Below, piece by piece: positions 56,402-64,000 of a stretch of DNA of 64,000 bases. The translations under genes were made by a program, and so were the position numbers. This DNA is from Adineta vaga (Eukaryota > Rotifera): contig CP075492.1 in NCBI GenBank assembly GCA_021613535.1, positions 17,918,001 through 17,982,000 of the forward strand. The letters run 5' to 3'. The first letter of the stretch is position 1. Every line of letters starts with the position of its first letter. Below the pieces are notes generated by a model. That model was not told where the DNA came from and ran no database searches. It worked only from the letters and a program-made list of their open reading frames with translations.

Positions 56402-57783
56402 TTGTCCTTAGTTTTGATTATCTTTATGTTGTATTGTAATTGTACAATACATGTTGGTTTTATCTACAATGCTTCATGCATGTCAATCAATTCAACCGTT
56501 ATTCGAACACATGAAAAGACTTGTGTTGAATGTATATGCTATGGATTATTATCAAATATAACTCCATTATATCTTGGATTTAATTGTTATAAAAATAATC
56601 GTACATGCACATTCTTTACTAATTATTCATCATCAACAATTATGATGACTAACTTGAATTCAACGTTTATATTTGTATAAAAACCACCAAGTCGGAATAC
56701 AACAGCAGGTAATTGAATCTCTTTGCAATAATATCATCGTTTTTTATCTCATAGAAAAGTTATCGACAGTTTATATGGATTATTTGAGTAATTTAGATTT
56801 TCATATGTAAGTGATGTAATAAAAAGTTCTTTTTTTTTGTATTTCTAGTATCGTTTCCTCTGAATGGTATTACTATAGCTGGATATGGCAATGGAACGGG
56901 TGGAAATGCTGCCAACGCTCTATTTATTCCATATGGTTTGGCATTGGGAGTAGATGGTTCACTTTTCGTTAGTGATTACTATAATTCTAGAGTGATGAAA
57001 ATACGAAAAGGAAACTTTACAGGTTCAATTGTCGCTGGTACTGGTATATCGGGAAACAGTGCAATACAGCTCGCACTTCCAGCAGAAATAGCTGTTGATA
57101 CAGCTTTGAATCTGTATATTAATGATAATATAAACTATCGAGTGATGTTATGGCACAAGAATTCAACATTTAGTATTATGAAAGTAGGTACTGATGTTGC
57201 GGGAAGTACATTAGATAAGATAAATACTTCAGCTGGTCTAGCTATTGATTCTCAAGGAAATATCTATGTAGCTGATCATGGTAACAATCGAGTGATGAAA
57301 TGGACAGTGAATGCTACTTCTGGAACGATTGTAGCTGGTGTCACATCTTTGCCAGGTAGTAACAGTACCCTACTGAATCAACCATATGGATTATATCTTG
57401 ACGAAACTAATTCTTATCTATACGTTGCTGATACAGGAAATCATCGGATTCAACGCTTTCATTTAGGTGCATCTATGATTGGTGAAACTGTTGCTGGTGG
57501 TAATGGAGCTGGATCGGGTAGTAATCAACTTAATTTACCATATGCTGTCTGTGTTTCAAAGCAAACAGATGATATTTATATTGCTGATACCGGCAATCAT
57601 CGAATTCAACGATGGACTTTAGGAACAATGAGTGCCGTGACCATTGCTGGTGTTACTGGACTCACTGGAACTAATTCAACGTTATTAAATCTACCTATCT
57701 ATGTCCTCTTAAGCATCAATGAGACATTCTTACATGTAAGCGATAGTTTCAATAATCGAGTGCAACGATTTCAACTTCCATGA
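56402..57783 (+). CDS. NHL-repeat protein with N-terminal Cys-rich segment, early in-frame stop
   Basis: Exon 1 (start uncertain; an in-frame ATG at 56426 lies in a hydrophobic leader LSLVLIIFML) encodes a Cys-rich glycosylated segment (CVECICYGLL, FNCYKNNRTCTFF). A TAA at 56678-56680 interrupts it before KPPSRNTTAG. The intron is 56709-56848 (GTAATT...TTTCTAG). Exon 2 (56849-57783) begins VSFPLNGITIAGYGNGTGGN and gives about five NHL repeats (LFVSDYYNSRVMKI, IYVADHGNNRVMKW, LYVADTGNHRIQRF, IYIADTGNHRIQRW, LHVSDSFNNRVQRF). The propeller is intact; the stop suggests that the gene is either dead or uses another upstream structure that I cannot see. It would be secreted or surface-exposed if expressed. 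Related propellers occur at 8881-10706 and 21295-22217. Confidence 0.65.
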
Positions 57784-59095
57784 TCATTCTTAGTACTCTA
57801 ACATTTTTAGAATGAACACATGAGTTAATAGAAGAAACGTATACCTTAAGATGTCTAGTTTATCCAACTTTTATTTAATTTGATTCATATACGCCTTCCT
57901 TTATAACGATATGAAGAAAAAAGAATAAATCATTTTCTATATTCATCTGTCACTTATAAGAAGCAATACTTTATACCAATGGAAAACAATGATAGTTATG
58001 AGAATCGAAATATATTTTCTATTCAATCAGAATTAGTGAACATGTTGAAATATTATATGCTATATTATATATGCAAAATCATCAAATAGAACGGCTTTAA
58101 AAGACAAATATTGAGTACGGTTCTCTGTTGCTTAAGTCTATTGATAATGAAATTAATCTTATTAATAATTCGTTGGTGCTGTTCGGATTTAACTATGGTA
58201 ATGATAGATTTGTGTATATATTTTTTCAACTTTGATTTTATACTTATACTGTCTCGTAAACTGAATAACATAAATATGCGATGCTTTCTGTACGACAATG
58301 AAAAAAACTGGACAGAGTCAATGTTTTTTTTTGTATATATAGTTCTGATTTTATTTCATTTATTTTTATTAGATAAATTCGTAAATATGAACCTTCAAAT
58401 TGATTCTTGAGTGAGTTTTGTTTTTGTTGATCTAGAATATCATTGCTCGTACCCCTACTCTTGATTATAAAAAGTGTATTAGTAAACCAGAGAAAATGAT
58501 TCATACTGAAGAATTTCAAAAGATTCGCCTCCGTATTTTATCTTGAGGATGTGAAACTGTTAAATGTCAATATTTAAGTGAACCTAATGTATCCAATGTA
58601 ATCAATTAGTTCTTCGTTCAAAACATATTGATATATTTTGAAAATTTGAATTCTAATTTTCAATTAATGAACGACCCGAGTTTGATATCACTTCATTTCA
58701 ACACGTAGGGGTACAGAATGGTAATTATTTCTCTTATTTATTCATGATGTTCAAATTCGGTTTCTCGAACTGGTAAAAAATACCATTTGTCATGTAAACG
58801 ATGCTAATATGTGATATAACATATGGAAATTTAATATTCATTCAATCATTTTCTTCTTCGTTGTTTAGTTAAAATACCATTACAAGTTTTTAGAATGCGG
58901 TACTCGCGTCAGAAAGCATACTATTGGGCATATTTGTCAGTGGTTTTAGTCTATTTATAATAACAAAGTTAACTTTATTATTGATTCTTTAATAATATTC
59001 ACTTATGCCAACAGCTTTGGCCATTTATCTGATTGTTGTTATTAATTATCAATCCATAAAAGCAGTTTCTAAACTTAATCTCTGTTAGATACGAA
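57784..59095. other. Intergenic, no gene recognised
   Basis: A+T-rich. Overlapping short hydrophobic ORFs on both strands at 58065-58519 have no domain signature and are treated as chance. Confidence 0.4.
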
Positions 59096-59099
59096 CGAA

Positions 59100-59330
59100 T
59101 CAACTATTGTCAAGAAAATTGAATAATGTTGATATGAAAAGATAAAATGAACATTGTTCACGATTTAAAGTTGCCTGAATAAATATCACAACATTTAAGA
59201 GAAGACCAGTAACATTAGGTGAAAAATTTATCAGAGACAGCGCAAGTACAATGGTGGTTGTTGCTGTATTCAGTTGACTGATTGCTTGAGTTATATTCTG
59301 AAGTGAAAAAAGGTCAGATGCAACTTAAGC
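59100..59330 (-). pseudogene. 7TM receptor fragment (TM1-TM2 only)
   Basis: The minus-strand reading VASDLFSLQNITQAISQLNT..., TTIVLALSLINFSPNVTGLL and IFIQATLNREQCSFYLFIST matches the N-terminal part of the small rotifer 7TM receptors: the TM1 end, the L-R/N-PC-like loop, then TM2. The frame closes at TGA 59102-59100, and no TM3-TM7 was found in the continuation. No start Met is present. It is probably a truncated copy. Confidence 0.5.
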
Positions 59331-59999
59331 AAGAGATAACACTTCAAGTTTTCATATTAATATGAGATGTTAATCTTTGATTTAATCAGTTATTTGTAGG
59401 AATAAATGAAGAAAAAAGAAATTCCTTGTAGGCAGATTATGACTGTTAATTAATTTTCTTTTCTATGAGAAAATGCAGAAGAAAGGTATACAGCAGAATT
59501 GACTCAAACATAAACGATAATTAAGGACAAGTCAAAGACTTTTTGACACGTTCTAATAATACTATATGAAATTGCATACAAGTTTACAGTGTTTATTTCT
59601 TATGATTTCAACACGTGATATACCGTAATAGAAAGACTTGTCTTTCTCATATCTATGATAAGTCCTTATGGACAATCGTTTTAGATAATATCAACATAGT
59701 ATATATTCAGTATTTTTGAGTATACAATATAAAAGGTCATCATAGACCGTTATAAAAATTTTCTTTTATTTAAATAAAAAAAAGAACAGAGATTCATTTT
59801 CTTGTGCACCGTATGACTTCTATAAAGAGAAATAATAAATTATTTCCCATCATTTTGAGTAACTTTGGGGTTTAATAAAAAAATATGTTTTAAGAAAGCA
59901 GGATAAAACACTAAAGAAGCTTATTTTTTCATCCTTTTTTTCTTTATAAAATCGTCGAGATTGTGCAAAAACTCATTTCATATAACTCTTTAATTTGGC

Positions 60000-62900
60000 A
60001 TGGACACATCAATTGAGCAGTTGCAATTCATTGGCCGACAGATCACCATCTACTTCGGCTTTTTTCTCCTAATAACTGGTGTTTTCGGATCACTCGCAAA
60101 TTTTTGGCTGTTTACACGTGAACGATCAAGAAAAAGTCCTTGTTCGCGCTACATATTGACCAATACTGTGTTTGATTTTCTACAGTTAACAATAGTACTT
60201 ATATTCCAAATTATATACAGTGGTTTTGGGCTCAGTACACTGAACATGACTTTGGTGGAATGTCTCTCGCGATTTTATCTGTAAGTTAAATGATATTCAG
60301 ACTTATACTTTGATATAATTCACAATATGGTTTTTTTAAGAGTGACAGGATCACTAAGAAGATCTTTGCTTTTATTTGAAAACATCAATAGTATTGTTAT
60401 CATGCCAGAATAATTAGAATATCTTTAAAATATAGAGACACATTTCAAGGTTTGCTCGCGTACCAGTACAATAAAATCCATTCTTAATTAAAAGCTGTTA
60501 GCGCAATCCCTGCAGGATTAAAATGTGATACATGAACTGGGCGCTAGGTTATATAGTGAGCTTAAATGAGACTGTCGTTTGTAATGCTTCACAGTTTTAA
60601 GGTATTATTGACAATATTTGTTTATTTTTGGCATGATTTGCGACCAATATTATTTTTCAATAATTACTATAAATAACTAAATTAGATTGTTAATATTGTT
60701 AATTAGGTGCTACTTAATTACTTTTAAATAGTTATTGAATATGTAATATTTAATAATTACCATCAATTAACTGCCAATGTCGATCACGGTCTGTAGAGAG
60801 AGGCGGGGGAAAGTGAGTGCAAGTTTCTACTCCTACACACTTTCAGACTTTCTTCCAGTTCGTGTTTCACAAAAGTCTCTGCAGTCATAGAATGAATTAT
60901 TCATCAAAGAAATTCTAGTGCAGACTTAAAATGAAAATATCCGAAGCTTGTTCCAGCAACTGTGCAATGTGCGTCATATTAAATCTAATAATTAGTAAGC
61001 CTCAAGAAAGAAAAAGAATATTTCACAGCCAAAACTCAATTTATGTAATACAGTAAGACTATTGAGATGTCTGCATCTGAAGAAATGAGTCTGTACCATT
61101 AGATTTTCGATCATTGATGAGGGAAATAGCTATCTCATGGACAACATTTGCCGAGACGAAACTGGAATATCAATTTTGTCCCCAACACACTCGATCGCTC
61201 TTTCTTAGTGAACATACAGTCTGATCTTATTTTTTTAGTATTATTGTCAGTCAATATATCTCTGTGTGCTGTCGTTGTCTGGCTGCTTTTGACGGATTTG
61301 TAAGCACTTCTCGATCTGCCCGAATTCGTAATCTAAGCTCCATCAAGGTAGCCCATCGATCAATTGGTATCAATATAATTTTCTGGTTTCTCGTTCATGT
61401 ACCAATTCTGATTTATATGAAAGTGGTGCAGAGAAATCCTACTACTATGGCATGTGTGTTTCTAAATCAAGAGTATTCGGAATTTTTGTCGCGTGCTCTC
61501 AACCTAATTATTTACTTTGCCGTCCCACCTGCTTTTCTAATCGGTTTTATGATCGGAACACTTATCAATATCAAAAAAATGAATGCCGGACATGCAATAC
61601 GACAGATGGAAAGACAATTGATTATGGTAAGAATATATTAATGTGCGTAATACAGAGATTAGTACAGGCCCGTTGGGAAAATTTATCGAAGTAAAAACCG
61701 TTGGTGACTTTTCAGACTTGTTATTATACAACCATAGTTAGATGTTAGAAAGAAAAATATTTATCTATGTTCAGATATATTCATAGTAACTGTTGCTCAA
61801 CCCAAAAGAGATATCTGTATGACAAAGTCCGTCATATCCAGACATTTTTTAACCTAGACCTGACCTGGATCGATCAATGCTTTTCAGTCCGGATTTGAAT
61901 GATAAACTTTCTACAGATCGGGACTGAAGCCATACTCTTAGAGAGCTTCATGAAATTTTTCATTTCGAATCTGATAGTTGCTTTGATTATATGTCGAACT
62001 TGTTTGTATAGAATCGACCGAAAATAATAAAAAGACAAAAAAGCAGTGTTCTATGTATCAGATGTATTTTCCAAATCCGATCGGTTCTAGCCGTCACCCG
62101 ATCCTTCGAGCTTGTTTCACATCTTCTTCTGTTGCCTTCGTATTTAGAGCTGTATTAGGATCAATACTCTCGATCGATGATTGACGAATTATGCGTTTCA
62201 TTTGGATATGTGATAGTTTGTGAAAAGAAGTCTAGACTGTCGAACGGATAACTTCTAGCGAAAGTCAGAATTTTAAGGTAAACATTTCTCTGTAAGTTGA
62301 CTTGCTGTGACGTTTCATGTAGATTATCATTAACCATTTCCAGACTGGATAATGTTTCAGTAAAAAACTGCAGAAATAAACCTCCACCAATTCATTGCTT
62401 TCATTTTTCATTTAAATTCACGTAAAGCAGATCGTACTATAACCTTTCGAAAAACAGCTTCCCAAGCATTAGGATAATTTCCAACTTGAACATTGGTATC
62501 CGTTGTTTTAGAAGTTCGCGATCGGACAATAGGCAATACGTTGTCATGCTGTCTACTAAATCGATGATGCAAAATAATGAGTTATCAGCCTTTTTTTATA
62601 AGACTACTGACCTTTCTTTATTCTTATTTCTTTCTAAACCCATAGGGAAGATCTAGGGTAAAAGAATGAAATCTGATCAGCACTTTAGTGTCACGTGTCA
62701 TGAAAGGGTTAAAGTCAAAGGGAAAAAAGCTGATTCTGGATAGTAGAATAATTTGGAAACCAAGCGAAATGTGGCCAAGGAAAACAGAGCAATATAACCG
62801 CACGTTTCATTGATATCTGAGCACGATCTAAAAGTCTTATTGGAAATATCTGGAACACTCCGCACGAATACAAAGGAAACGACGGAGAAAAGTTTGTAAA

Positions 62901-63350
62901 TTCGAAATTACATCGTCTACAGCTCACATTTTGTAGTGGTGCATTGCAAAGAATAAATTTTACTCTATATATTTTATTCACAGTACTAAAATATCATGTG
63001 TATTTTACTAGATGTCATCAATGCAAGCGGTATTTTTTATGCTTGGATCGGGACCATTTTGTATTCAGTTAATTTATACATGGTGTACAGCCAACGTTCC
63101 CAAAGATTCATTACGCTTAGCTCAAGAAGCGTTATTTGGTACAATCGTTCGATTGCTCTATGCCTCCACATTTGCTTCACCATTTTACATTTATGTGTTA
63201 TCATCGAATGAAATTCGAGCAGCATTGAGAGGTATTATGAGCGTACCAATTCCAGAAATACCGGCCTCACTGAAACTAGTTGCAGTAACACGAGGCAGAG
63301 TAGCACCGAGTACAGCACCACCAGTTGCAATACTGTCGCTCCAAGAATAG
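60000..63350 (+). CDS. Rhodopsin-like 7TM receptor, three exons with unusually long introns, 335 residues
   Basis: Exons 60000-60280, 61239-61626 and 63012-63350 join in phase. Exon 1 (MDTSIEQLQFIGRQITIYFG) covers TM1-TM2 with FTRERSRKSPCSRYILTNTV. Exon 2 resumes in TM3 (IIVSQYISVCCRCLAAFDGF), where AFDGF takes the DRY place, and runs to TM5 and ERQLIM. Exon 3 gives TM6-TM7 (MSSMQAVFFMLGSGPFCIQL, then ALFGTIVRLLYASTFASPFY) and a C-tail. The introns are 958 and 1385 bp, while most in the window are 50-150 bp, which points to inserted DNA. Splice sites are canonical and no stop is seen. The cytoplasmic tail ends with a Ser/Pro/Ala-rich stretch. Confidence 0.75.
62330..62712. mobile_element. Possible degraded TTAA element within intron 2
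   Basis: TTAA at 62330 followed by CCATTTCCAGACTGG, and CATGAAAGGG before TTAA at 62709. The right end is similar to that of the element at 48926 (AAAGGGTTAA). The left end matches only over about seven bases, so this is tentative. Confidence 0.3.
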
Positions 63351-63815
63351 ATTTCGACAGCAAACTAAATAGAGTAGTAATAAAGTAATTGGAAATTTGT
63401 AACAGGGTCTATCATCGTCTATATAATCTCATTCATCATATTCCGTATTTGGCACACATTCGATCTTATAAAGAGCATAGTCATGTTGTTTTGCTGTGTC
63501 GCTCTTACCTTTAAATATTATTTCGTTCGGTGTTCTATTCTAGTCTCAATTTAATTTCTTATTTCTGTGTTATTAATGGCAATGTTTTTTAGTATGTGTG
63601 CTGTATATGTTGACTGTGTCATTGTGATGGAATTACTGCTCTGTGACAATCCTTGGACTAGAGAAGTATCGGTAAGAGTTTTCATGGTCGAATGATGAGT
63701 TTTATTCAATAAATTCATTTTACTGTTATCTTTTGATTTTGATTTCTTTCTTTTTTTTATTTTGCAAAATAGTTATGATTATTCAATCCTAACAGTACAA
63801 TAGTTGTAGAAATAG

Positions 63816-63885
<70 letters not shown>

Positions 63886-64000
63886 ACCATTACATAATAA
63901 ACAAATAAATCGACACCATATATAGAGTAAGTAGTGAGCAAAAAATCTAGGTAACACAAAAATTCACAACTCATCAACAAAAAGAATTAGGAAGAGATGA
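63351..64000. other. Downstream region of the 7TM gene with AG microsatellite
   Basis: No coding signal except artefacts of the AG run. It presumably includes the 3' untranslated region. Confidence 0.4.
63819..63880. repeat. (AG)n microsatellite, about 31 units
   Basis: Uninterrupted AG dinucleotides over about 62 bases. Two overlapping Ser-Leu repeat ORFs on the minus strand derive from it. Confidence 0.95.

Noticed and set aside
63757-63980. Two minus-strand ORFs rich in Ser-Leu
   Set aside because: They are translations of the AG microsatellite.
1-64000. CRISPR array or bacterial operon structure
   Set aside because: Repeats are hairpins, tandem units and MITEs without regular spacers; genes have spliceosomal introns.

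Overview
This window looks like nuclear DNA of a bdelloid rotifer, probably of the Rotaria/Adineta type, although the sequence carries no species marker. The case rests on four things. The DNA is A+T-rich, with many short GT...AG introns. It holds several lineage-expanded receptor-like families: NHL-repeat proteins, FG-GAP/VCBS-repeat proteins and small rhodopsin-type 7TM receptors. It contains an RNAi-type RNA-dependent RNA polymerase relic, a family strongly expanded in bdelloids. Short hairpins built from TGTGGG-like units are scattered through it, and TGTGGG is the telomeric unit described for bdelloids. All of this is by reading alone; no search was run.

Layout. 0-3.7 kb (minus): the 5' part of a polytopic Cys-rich membrane-protein gene, running off the left edge. 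5.8-6.5 kb: a decayed hAT-like transposon. 6.8-10.9 kb (minus): a six-exon chimeric receptor with signal peptide, two NHL propellers, two copies of a small beta-type domain and a C-terminal 7TM domain. 13.2-14.8 kb: a P-loop GTPase gene broken by a TGA and a frameshift. 15.1-16.7 kb: a broken RdRP gene. 16.8-17.6 kb (minus): a broken single-pass membrane-protein gene. 18.0-19.0 kb (minus): an intact single-exon 7TM receptor. 20.2-22.2 kb: a caspase-like domain without catalytic residues, fused to NHL repeats. 22.7-28.9 kb: an 11-exon gene for a protein of about 1760 residues with three repeated TM-ectodomain-TM modules, a seventh TM segment, a Thr linker and FG-GAP repeats; this is the full-length paralogue of the gene at the left edge.

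29.7-31.1 kb (minus): a GT71-like mannosyltransferase. 31-37 kb: a gene-poor stretch with a hAT transposase relic, foldbacks and a 2.3-copy tandem repeat. 37.4-40.3 kb: a seven-exon single-pass FG-GAP protein. 41.6-43.0 kb (minus): a sulfotransferase. 43.2-43.7 kb: a hAT-type MITE with a perfect 8-bp target duplication. 45.3-45.5 kb: a Tc1/mariner-like relic. 46.4-47.5 kb (minus): a two-exon glycosyltransferase-like protein. 48.6-49.9 kb: a PrimPol/UL52-like ORF split by a TTAA-flanked piggyBac-like MITE. 51.2-52.2 kb (minus): a membrane-anchored SAM-methyltransferase-like protein. 54.0-55.1 kb (minus) and 60.0-63.4 kb (plus): two 7TM receptors. 56.4-57.8 kb: an NHL-repeat protein with an early stop. 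59.1-59.3 kb: a 7TM receptor fragment.

How the genes fit together. Most intact genes encode cell-surface or secretory-pathway proteins: propeller or FG-GAP ectodomains, 7TM receptors and Golgi-type enzymes. Between and inside them lies a dense layer of non-autonomous DNA elements (MITEs, foldbacks, TGTGGG hairpins), many within introns. The combination of expanded surface receptors, glycan-modifying enzymes with possible foreign origin, and many broken genes resembles published descriptions of bdelloid subtelomeric or accessory DNA. The most novel items are the three-module 7TM/FG-GAP protein family, the NHL-7TM chimera, the catalytically dead caspase-NHL fusion and the dispersed telomere-like hairpin family.
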